From: FEN-299 sp963717945
Lineage (GTDB): Bacteria > Acidobacteriota > Vicinamibacteria > Vicinamibacterales > Fen-181
Assembly: GCA_963717945.1 (NCBI GenBank)
Contig: CAVQXT010000006.1
Span: forward strand, 1-64,000
Length of the DNA stretch: 64,000 nt
Direction of reading: 5' to 3'
Positions 1 through 8,775 of the stretch are shown piece after piece. Position numbers and translations under genes: made by a program. Below the pieces are notes generated by a model. It worked only from the letters and a program-made list of their open reading frames with translations. It made no database searches and was not told the DNA's origin. How positions within the stretch are numbered: the stretch's first letter is position 1; every line of letters starts with the position of its first letter.

Positions 1-139
1 CCCCCCGTCACGGCCGGCGGCCTGCAGCGGATTGGGCCGGCCGCGGACGACGACGGACGTCTGCCTCGAGGGCGCGCGGTGAACGATCGCTCCGGCCCGC
101 CGGGCAGCGAGCGCCGCTTCGCGGCGGTGGATGGTGAGG

Positions 140-405
140 ATGCCCGTGGAGCAACTGCCCGCGGTGCAGCTTGCCGAGCACCTGGAGCAGGCCGGCGATT
201 TCCCGGCGCACGATGGTCTCGGACCAGCCGCGATCGGCGCGGTCCAGGAACGCGCTCAGGTCCCCATGGCGCGCGTGCTCGAGCGCCAGGCAGTCGAGGA
301 CCCGTGCGTCGGGTCGCGTCAGCGGAAACTTGTCGAAGGCCTGGATCGCGCGCGGGTGGCCGTCCAACATCGGTTGCTGTATGCCGCCGGAGATCTTGGC
401 GTAAC
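140..405 (-). pseudogene. Serine/threonine kinase catalytic-domain fragment
   Basis: Read on the minus strand from about 405 to 140, this stretch encodes a piece that looks like the middle of a protein kinase: a segment ending in ALEHARHGDLSAFL (hinge and start of helix D), then a helix ending in LGKLHRGQLLH, where a kinase normally continues into the HRD catalytic loop. The nucleotide-binding glycine loop and lysine are missing upstream, and after the LLH no frame continues with HRDLxxxN or DFG up to the window edge. I therefore read it as a decayed or frameshifted kinase remnant. The assignment rests on the hinge/helix pattern only and is moderate. Confidence 0.4.
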
Positions 406-499
406 CTCTAGCGGAAGATACCCGACTGTTCGCTGAATGTCCCTGGGCGGGGCCCGAAGATCGCGTCACGACGGTCGCGACTCTCCTATGGGGGCATCC

Positions 500-745
500 A
501 TGGCTCATGCCGACGTGCTGATTGTCGATGACGATGAGGCGACACGAGAAGGCCTGAGCGCGCTCCTGGGCAATGCGGGCTTCACGTGCGACACGGCGAG
601 CGACGGCGCGGAGGCCATGGAGAAGATCGAGGCGCACGACTTCGGTGTCGTCCTGCTCGACATTCGATTGCCGGGAATCGGGGGCCTCGATGTCCTGGCT
701 CGCTGTACTGCGAAACCAGGGCCCGTACGCTTGTCGTCACGACCG
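500..745 (+). pseudogene. Truncated response-regulator receiver domain
   Basis: The protein starts MAHADVLIVDDDEATREGL and carries the acidic pocket (DDD near residue 10) and the phospho-acceptor aspartate in VVLLDIRLPG, both hallmarks of CheY-like receivers. After about residue 68 (GLDVLAR) the homology stops: the conserved Thr/Ser and Lys strands are not in frame, and the reading frame runs on only to 808, antisense over the 3' end of the lipoprotein gene. No output domain follows. The ATG at 500 has a GGGGG stretch just upstream. It is probably a receiver gene cut by a frameshift or deletion near 700-715 and unlikely to work as a phosphorelay protein as it stands. Confidence 0.55.
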
Positions 746-749
746 TGCG

Positions 750-1190
750 TCACTGGCGCGACAGCGTCATGCTCAGGATCGTTTCTTCGTCGACGTTGTC
801 GTTGTTGATGTCGAACAGCCGGTGGCCCCCGCTCAGCGCGAGGGTGCTGCCGCTCAACGTCATGTTGAACTGCGACTCCCCCGTTTGGCCCGTCGCCCTG
901 AGCGTGAGCAAGTCACTGCTGGCGCTCCACGTCCCGGTCTCGATCTCGGGCGCGGTGCCGGGCGCGGTCGTCCTGAGCGTGTAGGTGCCGGCCGAGTCCA
1001 GCGTGACCACGATGGCGGTCCCGAGCGCGACCACCTCCATCCGGAGACTGGAGTTCGACGCGCTGACGAATTCCGCCCTGGTGGCGTTCCACGTTCCTGC
1101 CAGGGTTGGCGAGGGGCCCGTCGTGCTGCTCCCTCCCCCGCAGGCCGCCGCCACCGACACGACCAGGATGAGACAAGCCACGACGCGCAT
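750..1190 (-). CDS. Small secreted lipoprotein, lipocalin-like fold possible
   Basis: A 146-residue protein. The start at 1190 is chosen because AGGAGG lies four bases upstream and the sequence then opens with a classic lipoprotein signal: MRVVACLILVVSVAAAC with the lipidated cysteine at residue 17, followed by a Gly/Ser-rich linker. The mature part begins GTWNATRAEFV and alternates short beta-strand-like stretches (VVTLDSAGTYTL, LLTLRATG), as in lipocalin-like or META-type small barrels. It is probably anchored in a membrane facing the periplasm. No function can be assigned. Its 3' end abuts the broken receiver gene on the other strand. Confidence 0.75.
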   Translation of the reverse strand: MRVVACLILVVSVAAACGGGSSTTGPSPTLAGTWNATRAEFVSASNSSLRMEVVALGTAIVVTLDSAGTYTLRTTAPGTAPEIETGTWSASSDLLTLRATGQTGESQFNMTLSGSTLALSGGHRLFDINNDNVDEETILSMTLSRQ

Positions 1191-1313
1191 AACGCCTCCT
1201 CGGAATGCGGGCCCGGAGCGGGTCCTCATTCCTGTACGCGGAAAGCGTGCGAGAAGAGGCTCACGCGCGCGGGCGGGGCGCCCAAGGCGGCCAAGACACA
1301 CGAGTTGCGAGGA

Positions 1314-3890
1314 TCAGGTCCCCTGCCGGGCCCGGTACTCGGCGGCCAGGTCAGGCTTCTTCCAGCGTTGGTAGAGATCGACGACGTTGGCGAGCGCGTC
1401 GGTGGTGCGCTCGTGCCGCGGTCCCCGGTCGGAGCGGAGGCGCTCGTAAGCCCCGACCACCAGCGGCTCGGCCTCGCGAAAGCGCCCTTGCCTCGCCAGG
1501 CACCGGCCCAGGGCGCTCTCGGCGCTGGCCGTCTGCCAGTGCCCCACGGGCAGGCGGGCTCGCCGGAGGGCCAGCGCCTCCCGGAGCGGCGCTTCCGCCT
1601 CGCGCGGGTGGCCCTGCTCGACCAGGCCCTTGCCGAGGATGAGCAGGCTCGCCGCCGCGAGCGGATGGTCCGCCGGAAGCGACGTGCCGCGCCGGCTGAG
1701 CACCTCGCGGCAGAGGCCGACGGCTTCCTCGTAGCGTCCGAGGCCGAGCAGCGTGTCGGCGAGCGCGTACATGGTGAACGCCACGTCGGGATGGGCATCG
1801 CCCAGCAACCGCCGGCGGATCGTGAGCGCCTCGCGATAGAGCGTCTCGCTGCCGGCCATGTCTCCCCGGCTGCCGACCACCGTCGCCAGGTTGGTCAGCG
1901 CGGCGGGGACGCCCGGGTGCTCGTCGCCGCGGGCGGCCCGGATGATCCCCAGCGCCTCTCGGTACAGGCGTTCGGCCTCTGCCAGGTCGTTTCGTCCGTG
2001 CATCACCACGGCGAGGTTGTTCAGGCTCTCGGCCACCAGAATGTCCCGCCCGCCTCGCAGTCGCCGCCGAATGTCGAGCGCTTCGCGGTACCGCGCCTCG
2101 GCGCCTCCGTCGTCGCCGCGGCCGCGCAGCACTTCTCCGAGGCCGTTCAGCGCATCGGCCCGGCCGAGGTCGTCGCGGAGGGCGAGCTTGTCGAAGATCG
2201 ACAGCGCGTGCAGGTAGAGCGCTTCGGCCGCCTTCGCGTCCCCGCGCGAGGAGACGACGCCGGCCAGGTCCGTTTCGACGCCGGCGATCTCGGCCAGGCC
2301 TGAAGGCGCCGCCGCGCGCAGCGCCCCCAGCGCGGCCCGCAACTGCGCTTCGGCGACCTCGTACAGGCCGAGACCGGCGTAGGTGGCCCCGAGCGCCCGG
2401 CGAAGGCCCGCTCTCACCTCGGGGTCCATGTGCGTCTCCGCGTCGAGCCGGCGCACGGCCCGGTCGAGCGTGTCCACGACGGTCACGGTCCGCCCGCCGT
2501 TTTGCGGGTCCGGCGACCGCAGCATGTCCTGGAGGAACGCGCTCATCTCACGCGCCTTCTCGCCCTCCAGCCGGGCGCGGTCCCGTTCGACGGCCACCAC
2601 GCGGGCCTGCCACGCGATCGTGCCGACGCCGGCGGCGAGCGCCGCGGCGAGCAGCGCGGCCGTGGCCACGGCCCCCGCGTGCCGCCGAACGAACTTTCCC
2701 GCCCGGTAGGTGAAGACGCCCTTGCGCGCGGCGACGGGCAGCCCTGCGCGGTGCCGCCGGACGTCCTCCGCAAACTGCTCGGCCGATCCGTAGCGCCGGT
2801 TCGGCTCCTTCCGCATCGCCAGCGCCACGATCGCGTCGAGGTCGCCGGCGAGCTGCCGGCTGAGTGCGGCAGGCGACGATCGCCGCCGGGCGCTCAGCGT
2901 CTCCGGCGGGAGCGTCGCGACCTCGCCGTCCGGCCCGATCGAGACGAGCGGCTGCATGACCACGGCGCTCGGCCTGGCGGGAATGGTCTCGCACACCTCA
3001 CGCTCGATCGACGGGCCGCCGCCGGTCGTCCGGGGGAACGGCCGCCGCCCGGTGAGCAGTTCGTAAAGCAGGATGCCCAGCGAGAAGATATCGGCGGCCG
3101 TGGTGATCGGCTGGCCGAGCAGCTGCTCGGGGCTCGCGTAGGCGGGAGTCATGAGCCGCCCGTCGTGCGTCTCGGTGGCGGGGCTCGGGGAGGACGCCAG
3201 CACCTTCGCGATGCCGAAGTCGAGCAGCTTCAGCGTGCCGTCCGCGGTGACCAGGACGTTCTCCGGCTTCAGGTCGCGGTGCACCACAAGGTTCCGGTGC
3301 GCCGCCTGGACCGCCGACGTGAGGGTGTGGAACAGTTCCAGCCGCTCCGGGATCGTGAGGGCCCTCTCGTCGCAATACCGGTCGATCGGCGTGCCTTCCA
3401 CGTACTCCATCACGAAGAACGGCAGGCCTTCCCCGGTCGCGCCGCCGTCGAGGAGCCGCGCGATGTTCGGGTGGTCGAGATCCGCGAGCGTCTGGCGCTC
3501 GTGCCGGAAGCGGAGGACGATGTCGTCGGTGTCGAGGCCCCGCCGCACCACCTTGAGGGCCACGTGCTTGTCGAAGGCGCCGTCCGCGCGCTCGGCCAGG
3601 TAGACGGCGCCCATCCCGCCGTGCCCGATCTCGCGCACGATGCGGTACGCGCCAACCAGCGAGCCGGGCTGATAGGCCGGACGCGAGGCGAGGCGGGCCG
3701 CCACGGCCCCGGCGGGCGTCTCGATGAACCGCCCGGCCGCGTCGTGGGCCGCGAGCAGCGAGCGCACTTCGTCGAGCAGCGCGGGGTCGTCGGCGCAACA
3801 GCCGGCCAGGAACGCCTCGCGGCCGTCGGCCGGGCGTTCGACCGCCTGGGAGAAGAGCGCCTTCACCCTGGCCCAGCGTTCATCGGCCAC
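1314..3890 (-). CDS. Serine/threonine protein kinase with TPR sensor tail
   Basis: An 858-residue PknB-type kinase. The catalytic domain spans about residues 80-345, with glycine loop GHGGMG (89-94), invariant lysine in VALKVV (113), HRDLKPEN (204-211), DFG (224-226) and the SPEQ activation-segment end. One membrane helix lies at about 406-428, followed by a stretch ending in roughly ten TPR units (about 490-850), so the kinase faces the cytoplasm and the TPR part should lie outside the inner membrane. The first 11 bases overlap the end of the upstream ECF sigma gene, so the two are co-translated and probably act together. No close ribosome binding site is seen at the ATG, consistent with coupling. 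Confidence 0.93.
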   Translation of the reverse strand: MADERWARVKALFSQAVERPADGREAFLAGCCADDPALLDEVRSLLAAHDAAGRFIETPAGAVAARLASRPAYQPGSLVGAYRIVREIGHGGMGAVYLAERADGAFDKHVALKVVRRGLDTDDIVLRFRHERQTLADLDHPNIARLLDGGATGEGLPFFVMEYVEGTPIDRYCDERALTIPERLELFHTLTSAVQAAHRNLVVHRDLKPENVLVTADGTLKLLDFGIAKVLASSPSPATETHDGRLMTPAYASPEQLLGQPITTAADIFSLGILLYELLTGRRPFPRTTGGGPSIEREVCETIPARPSAVVMQPLVSIGPDGEVATLPPETLSARRRSSPAALSRQLAGDLDAIVALAMRKEPNRRYGSAEQFAEDVRRHRAGLPVAARKGVFTYRAGKFVRRHAGAVATAALLAAALAAGVGTIAWQARVVAVERDRARLEGEKAREMSAFLQDMLRSPDPQNGGRTVTVVDTLDRAVRRLDAETHMDPEVRAGLRRALGATYAGLGLYEVAEAQLRAALGALRAAAPSGLAEIAGVETDLAGVVSSRGDAKAAEALYLHALSIFDKLALRDDLGRADALNGLGEVLRGRGDDGGAEARYREALDIRRRLRGGRDILVAESLNNLAVVMHGRNDLAEAERLYREALGIIRAARGDEHPGVPAALTNLATVVGSRGDMAGSETLYREALTIRRRLLGDAHPDVAFTMYALADTLLGLGRYEEAVGLCREVLSRRGTSLPADHPLAAASLLILGKGLVEQGHPREAEAPLREALALRRARLPVGHWQTASAESALGRCLARQGRFREAEPLVVGAYERLRSDRGPRHERTTDALANVVDLYQRWKKPDLAAEYRARQGT

Positions 3891-4464
3891 TGTCGTGTCC
3901 TTCCGAGAGGCGGCGGTAGAGCCACGCCCTGGCCAGTTGCCACTCGCGCTTCACCGTCGCCGGGGACACGCCGAGCGCGGAGGCGGTCTCCTCGACGGTG
4001 AGCCCGCCGAAGTACCGAAGTTCCACCACCCGGGCTCCGAAGGCGTCGAGCGCGGAGAGCTCGCCCAGCGCCTCGTCCACTTCGATCACATCGTCGAGGT
4101 CGATATCGGTCGCGGCCGGGGCGTCGACCGGGCCGTCGAGCGACACGCGCCGCTCTGCGCCGCCCCGCTTCGACGCGTGGCGGCCGCGGGCGTAGTCGAC
4201 GAGGATGCGGCGCATCGCCTGGGCGGCGATGGCGAAGAAATGCGCGCGGTCCTGCCATGCGGCACGTTCGCCGACCAGGCGCAGGTAGGCCTCGTGGACG
4301 AGGGCCGTCGGCTGAAGGGTGTGGCCCGGGCGTTCGGCGCGCAGCAGCCGGGCGGCCAGCGCCCGCAATTCCTCGTACACGATCGGCCACAGCCTGGCGA
4401 ACGCCGAGCGGTCCCCGGCCCGGACCTGTTCGAGGAGGTCGGTAAAAGGCGGTTCGACCGTCAT
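3880..4464 (-). CDS. ECF-type RNA polymerase sigma factor (TIGR02999-like)
   Basis: A 194-residue sigma-70 family protein of the extracytoplasmic-function type. The sigma2 region includes AGDRSAFARLWPIVYEELR, and the linker has the GHTLQPTALVHEAYLRLV signature of the Acidobacteria/Planctomycetes TIGR02999 group. The sigma4 helix-turn-helix (LTVEETASALGVSPATVKREW) is complete. The start at 4464 was chosen because homology begins just after it. The gene overlaps the kinase gene by 11 bases. In related ECF groups the cognate kinase phosphorylates the sigma factor instead of an anti-sigma factor holding it, and no anti-sigma gene is present here, so kinase control is a reasonable inference. The ribosome binding site sits in a hairpin. 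Confidence 0.9.
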   Translation of the reverse strand: MTVEPPFTDLLEQVRAGDRSAFARLWPIVYEELRALAARLLRAERPGHTLQPTALVHEAYLRLVGERAAWQDRAHFFAIAAQAMRRILVDYARGRHASKRGGAERRVSLDGPVDAPAATDIDLDDVIEVDEALGELSALDAFGARVVELRYFGGLTVEETASALGVSPATVKREWQLARAWLYRRLSEGHDSGR

Positions 4465-4470
4465 GGTGCG

Positions 4471-4498
4471 GCTCCCGGGGATCGAACCACCCGGGAGC
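4471..4498 (-). promoter_or_regulatory. Hairpin covering the sigma-factor ribosome binding site
   Basis: Two perfectly complementary 9-base arms (GCTCCCGGG and CCCGGGAGC on the minus strand) flank a 10-base loop. The only Shine-Dalgarno-like sequence for the sigma gene, GGGAG seven bases before the ATG at 4464, is inside the 3' arm. In RNA the stem would hide the ribosome binding site. Whether it is a real control element is inference. Confidence 0.5.
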
Positions 4499-4499
4499 G

Positions 4500-4791
4500 C
4501 CCCAAGTATGCTCGCCGTACCCGCGACCGTCAACGCGGCGGGCGCGGGCGAAGCGCACGCAGGATGTCCGAGCTGAGAGTGGGCCCGCAGCTCGATCCGC
4601 TCCGCTCCGACCCGCGTTTTCGTGATCTGCGGCAGCGCACCAACCTCTTGCGATGAGGTCCGCAGGTGTCCGTTGCGAATGCTCGCCGGGGATCGCGAGC
4701 CGGCCGGCGGCCCTGGCCGCCGGCGCCCGGTCGCGTCCCCCATGGAGCACGCGAGCGAAACCTCAGGACGGGCTTGGCATCACGCCACCAG
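4500..4791. other. Intergenic region upstream of sigma gene, no gene seen
   Basis: Together with the hairpin this is a 327-base gap between the sigma start (4464) and the stop of the secreted-protein gene (4792). Open frames here are GC-driven and show no family motif or start signal. It should contain the promoter of the sigma/kinase operon, but I could not pick out a convincing one. Confidence 0.4.
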
Positions 4792-5499
4792 TTAGCGTCG
4801 CTTCTTCGATTCAACGGGCGCAGCCGTCGGGGGAGCGGGTGACTTGGACGCGAGCGCAGCGCTGGGACCTGGCGCGGCAACCGCAGGTTGAGGGCGAGCC
4901 GATGCCGCTGTCATGTTGTGAAGCGTTGTCGGCATGCGGTGATACGTCTCGACAATCAGGCCCTCGGGCGGCAGATAGCTGAAGTCCGGAGGCGTCACGA
5001 ATGGCGTCTTGTCCGGTGTGAACGAAAGGTAGGCGCTAAAGACGTCAATGGTCGACGTGAACGTGTTGCAGTCTATGAACTTAATGCGGCTGTGCACGAT
5101 GTCCACTTCCGGCAGGCTTGGGTCCAACCCCGCAGCGGCCGCGGTGGCCGAGTCCCACAACCAGTACGCCATGATGTAGCTGTCGAACGTCTTGCTGCCC
5201 TTCTTGATGGTCTCGCCGACCCAGGCCGTCGCGGCGACATAATAGCCCGGGGGGACCGGGTGGACGTCGTAACCATTCTGGAACGACGAGAAGTAACGAC
5301 CTGGGCCGGTCGGCGTCATGGACACCAGGTACGGATATTGAGGGTTGCTGCCGCCATACCAGGTACCGGTCAGGTCGCAACTGCTGTCCCCACCCTTGCT
5401 GTCGCCACCCTTGTTGCCCACGCCCTGCGCACCGCAGGGGATCGCCAGCGTGAACGCCGCAATGACGAGAATAGCGAGCACGGCCACGCGATTGTGCAT
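4792..5499 (-). CDS. Secreted protein of unknown function
   Basis: A 235-residue protein with a good start: GGAGGGAGT directly precedes the ATG. Residues 1-24 are a signal peptide ending in CGAQG. A short Gly/Lys/Asp linker (GGDSKGGDSS) follows, then a globular domain starting CDLTGTWYGGSNPQYPYLVSM, which looks like the opening strand of a small beta-barrel, and a Pro/Ala-rich tail ending in KSPAPPTAAPVESKKRR. Two cysteines in the mature domain could pair. I do not recognise the family. It stands alone between the sigma operon and a divergent regulator. Confidence 0.75.
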   Translation of the reverse strand: MHNRVAVLAILVIAAFTLAIPCGAQGVGNKGGDSKGGDSSCDLTGTWYGGSNPQYPYLVSMTPTGPGRYFSSFQNGYDVHPVPPGYYVAATAWVGETIKKGSKTFDSYIMAYWLWDSATAAAAGLDPSLPEVDIVHSRIKFIDCNTFTSTIDVFSAYLSFTPDKTPFVTPPDFSYLPPEGLIVETYHRMPTTLHNMTAASARPQPAVAAPGPSAALASKSPAPPTAAPVESKKRR

Positions 5500-5688
5500 A
5501 CTCCCTCCTCAACGCTGATTGCGGGCCGGTCGGCACGGGCAGGAATTGCCAGGTCCGGAGGTGGCCCAGGGGACAGGTCGGGAGTATAGGTAGCCGCGAC
5601 CTCGTGCGTCCCGACCGACCGGCGCGGTTACGCCAGCGGATTGCCGACGATTCCCCGACCGAATGCCGATACGCCCGGAAATCGGTGG

Positions 5689-5694
5689 TAGAAT
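5689..5694 (+). promoter_or_regulatory. Candidate -10 element for the regulator gene
   Basis: TAGAAT lies 33 bases before the ATG of the winged-helix/propeller gene. The hexamer 17 bases further upstream (CCGATA) is a poor match to TTGACA, so this is only a candidate. Confidence 0.3.
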
Positions 5695-5727
5695 CCGCCG
5701 GTCATCCCCGTCCAGACAGGAGCTGCC

Positions 5728-7986
5728 ATGAATGGCGATTTCGAGCTTGGGGAATGGGCAGTCCACCCCAAGCTGAACGCTGTCGTCCGCGACAACGCCT
5801 CACGGCACGTCTCCCCGAAGGCCATCGAGGTCCTGGTGTTCCTTGCCAGGCACCAGGGCGACGTGGTCTCGAAAGAGGACGTCTTCGCCTCGGTCTGGTC
5901 GGAGACCTTCGTCACCGACGACGCGCTCACCAGGTGCATCGGCGAATTGCGGCGCGTCTTCGAGGACGATGCGCGTGAGCCGACCATCATCCAGACGATC
6001 GCGAAGCGGGGCTATCGCCTGGTGCCGTCGGTTCGATGGCTCGGGAATGGCTCCTCTCCCGAGAACGAGAAGGCGGGCGAGGGCCGGTCCGAGGCCGCGG
6101 GGATCGCCGGGCCAGCCGGAAAGGGGCCTGTCGGCGTATCCCGCCGTGTTTTGCGGCGCGTCGTGGCCGTCGCCGCGTCACTCACGCTCGTCGCTGGCGT
6201 TGTCGCAGGCGGCCTGTTGATGGCCTGGTGGCGGCCGGTGGTCGCTCCCGGCCTCCTCGTCTCGACCATCGACCTCGAGCCCGGCTACGTGCTCGCGAGC
6301 AGGAACTCTTCGGCGGACATCCCGACGCGGACGGCGATGGCGATCTCGAGCGATGGCAGCTTTGTGGTTTACTGCGCGAAGCGGGGGGACGCCGGCGGGA
6401 GACGTCTCTTCCGCCGACGCTTGAGCGATTTGCGTGCGACGCCGATTGCGGGCACCGACGGAGCCCAGGCGCCGTTCCTCTCCCCTGACGACCGGCGGGT
6501 CGGTTTCGTGGCGGGCAGCCAGCTGAAGTGGGTGCCGATCGACGGCGGGACGGCGACCGTTCTGAGTTCCCCGGTCGCGTATCCGTTCGGCGCGAGCTGG
6601 GGGGCCGATGACTACATCGCGTTTTCGGCCGTCCGCGGCCTCGACAGGGTGCATCGAGGCGGGGGAACCGCGGAGACCCTGACCGAGCGGCTGCCCGACG
6701 AATACCACCATCGCCTGCCCCACTACCTTCCGCGGGACAAAGGCGTGTTGTTCACGGTGACCCGCCTGCCTAACGATCCGCACCCGCGGATAGCCGTCGT
6801 GGACGGGACCCATCGAGCGCGCATCGTGCTCGACGACGCCGCCGACGCGCAGTATGTGGCCACCGGGCATCTCGTCTTCGTCCGGCAAGGGGCGCTGATG
6901 GCGGTGCGTTTCGATCTCGATCGTCTTCGCACGATCGGGCAGGCGATCGCGACGGGCATCGGCGTGGCGCAAGCCCTGAACGCACCCTCCAGCACCGAAG
7001 AGACCGACGCCGGTCAATTCGCGGTGTCCGGGTCGGGGGCGCTGGTGTATGTGGCGGGCGGGATCGTCCCCGACGACCAGCACTCGCTCGTCTGGGTAAC
7101 ACAGGACGGCCGGGAAGTCGGCCGGGCTGTGCCCTTCACCGCCCCGTTCCGGTCCGCGCGCCTTTCTCCGGACGGGCAGAAGATCGCCTATGCCGTGTCC
7201 GGCATGAAGACTCAGGTCGGCATATGTGACGTCAACGGCGGCGCTCCCAGCCGGCTAACGAACGAAGGAGTGGTCAACTTCGCGATCTGGACACCCGACG
7301 GTCAGCGGATGGTGTTTGGATTGTCCACGTCCGGGCCGCCAAACCTGTACGAGCGGCCCGTCGATCAGAGCACCCCCCCGGTGTTGATCGCGGCCGACCG
7401 GAGCTGCACCGGCCAGGGCCCCGGTTCGTTCTCCCCCGACGGCGATCTCGCATTCTGGCGGCAGTATCCCGACGGGACACAGCAGATCCTCATGCGCGAT
7501 CGGAGAAGCGGCGCCATCACGGTCTTCGTGAAGGGACAGGCGGGCGAATCCCTGATGTACCCCGAGTTCTCTCGGGACGGTCGCTGGCTGGCCTACACGT
7601 CGAGCGAGTCCGGGCGCCCCGAAGTGTATGTGCGGGCTTACCCCCAAGGCGGCAAGTGGCAAGTCTCCAGCGGCGGGGGCGCCGAACCGCTGTGGGCGCG
7701 GGATGGCAAACGCGTGTTCTACCGCGCGGCCGGCCAGGTATGGGCGGTCGATCTCGAGCCGGCGGCCGGACTCCGTCCCGGGAAGGCACGCCCGCTGTTC
7801 CAGCAGGCGGACAGGTATTTGTCGATCGGTCCTGGCCGCACGTGGGACCTCTCACTCGACGGCCAGCGATTCCTGATGGTGAAGCGGGAAGAAGTCAGGC
7901 CGCAGCCTGTCAGCCAGATGGTGCTCGTCCAGAACTGGACCAGGGAACTGGAGCGCCTGTTCGCGCCGCCCGATCGGGGGCGGTGA
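5728..7986 (+). CDS. Winged-helix regulator fused to a TolB-like beta-propeller
   Basis: A 752-residue protein. Residues 1-100 form an OmpR/CadC-type winged helix without a receiver domain (VLVFLARHQGDVVSKEDVFASVW, then the recognition-helix region ending IIQTIAKRGYRLVPSVRW). A membrane helix sits at about 150-172. The remainder contains repeated PD40/WD40-like blades with the SPDGxxIAY/SPDDRRVGF pattern typical of TolB-like propellers. This is the CadC plan: DNA binding in the cytoplasm and a sensor domain outside. An AGGAG precedes the ATG. The gene ends two bases before the dimethylargininase start, so the two are probably co-transcribed. The ligand is unknown. Confidence 0.88.
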   Translation: MNGDFELGEWAVHPKLNAVVRDNASRHVSPKAIEVLVFLARHQGDVVSKEDVFASVWSETFVTDDALTRCIGELRRVFEDDAREPTIIQTIAKRGYRLVPSVRWLGNGSSPENEKAGEGRSEAAGIAGPAGKGPVGVSRRVLRRVVAVAASLTLVAGVVAGGLLMAWWRPVVAPGLLVSTIDLEPGYVLASRNSSADIPTRTAMAISSDGSFVVYCAKRGDAGGRRLFRRRLSDLRATPIAGTDGAQAPFLSPDDRRVGFVAGSQLKWVPIDGGTATVLSSPVAYPFGASWGADDYIAFSAVRGLDRVHRGGGTAETLTERLPDEYHHRLPHYLPRDKGVLFTVTRLPNDPHPRIAVVDGTHRARIVLDDAADAQYVATGHLVFVRQGALMAVRFDLDRLRTIGQAIATGIGVAQALNAPSSTEETDAGQFAVSGSGALVYVAGGIVPDDQHSLVWVTQDGREVGRAVPFTAPFRSARLSPDGQKIAYAVSGMKTQVGICDVNGGAPSRLTNEGVVNFAIWTPDGQRMVFGLSTSGPPNLYERPVDQSTPPVLIAADRSCTGQGPGSFSPDGDLAFWRQYPDGTQQILMRDRRSGAITVFVKGQAGESLMYPEFSRDGRWLAYTSSESGRPEVYVRAYPQGGKWQVSSGGGAEPLWARDGKRVFYRAAGQVWAVDLEPAAGLRPGKARPLFQQADRYLSIGPGRTWDLSLDGQRFLMVKREEVRPQPVSQMVLVQNWTRELERLFAPPDRGR

Positions 7987-7988
7987 AT

Positions 7989-8762
7989 ATGGCTTCCCCG
8001 TTCGTCGCCATCACCCGCGAGGTCAGCCGATCTATCGAGCGCTGCGAGCTGACCTGTCTCGATCGTACCCCCATCGACGTGGCGCGAGCCCGCGCCCAGC
8101 ACGAACAGTACCGCGAGGCGCTGCGCCGGCTGGGGCTCGACGTCGTCTGCCTGCCGGAGGAGCCCGACCTCCCCGATTCCGTCTTCGTGGAAGACACCGC
8201 CTTCGTGCTCGACGAGGTGGCCGTCGTGACCAACCCGGGCGCCGATTCCCGCAAGCCGGAGGTGGAGTCGGTCGCGCGGGCCCTGGGTCGGTTCCGCCCG
8301 CTCCTCCGCGTAGCCGCCCCGGCGACGCTCGACGGCGGCGACGTGCTCGTCCTCGGCCGATCGATCTACGTGGGCCTGTCGTCGCGCAGCACGCCGGCCG
8401 CCGTGGAACAGTTGCGCGCGCTGCTCGGGCCATTCGGCTACGCGGTCACCGGGGTGCCGGTGAGAGATGGCCTGCACCTGAAGACGGGCGTCACACAGGT
8501 GGAGGAAGGGACGTTGCTTATCAACCCCGCCATGGTGAGCAGGGATCACTTTCCTGGCTGCGCCTTCGTGGAGGTGGATCCGTCGGAGCCGAATGCAGCC
8601 AACGCCCTGCTCGTCGGCGGCACGATCATCTTCCCGGCCGCTCATCCGCGGACGCGCGAGCGGCTGGCGCGATTGGGCCGGCCCGTCGTGACGGTGGAAG
8701 CCGACGAGCTCGCCAGAGCCGAAGGCGGCGTGACGTGTTGCAGCCTGATCGTGAACGCGTGA
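7989..8762 (+). CDS. Dimethylargininase / arginine-deiminase superfamily hydrolase
   Basis: A 257-residue protein matching NG,NG-dimethylarginine dimethylaminohydrolase, which splits methylated arginines into citrulline and methylamines. Visible landmarks are the PDSVFVEDTAF substrate-binding block (about 62-72), the LDGGDVL block (about 114-120), the catalytic histidine in DGLHLKTGVT (163) and the catalytic cysteine near the end in GGVTCC (250). Length is usual for bacterial DDAH. The ATG is two bases after the preceding stop, suggesting translational coupling. Whether the true substrate is dimethylarginine or another guanidine compound cannot be decided here. Confidence 0.9.
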   Translation: MASPFVAITREVSRSIERCELTCLDRTPIDVARARAQHEQYREALRRLGLDVVCLPEEPDLPDSVFVEDTAFVLDEVAVVTNPGADSRKPEVESVARALGRFRPLLRVAAPATLDGGDVLVLGRSIYVGLSSRSTPAAVEQLRALLGPFGYAVTGVPVRDGLHLKTGVTQVEEGTLLINPAMVSRDHFPGCAFVEVDPSEPNAANALLVGGTIIFPAAHPRTRERLARLGRPVVTVEADELARAEGGVTCCSLIVNA

Positions 8763-8775
8763 TCCGGCGACGCCG

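Noticed and set aside
750..2303. Long open frames on the plus strand opposite the kinase gene
   Set aside because: High GC creates mirror frames. The minus strand has family motifs and a proper start; the plus-strand frames show only Arg/Ala/Gly composition.
4471..4498. tRNA-like GGTTCGATCC string
   Set aside because: It is the loop of a simple hairpin; no cloverleaf or acceptor stem can be formed.
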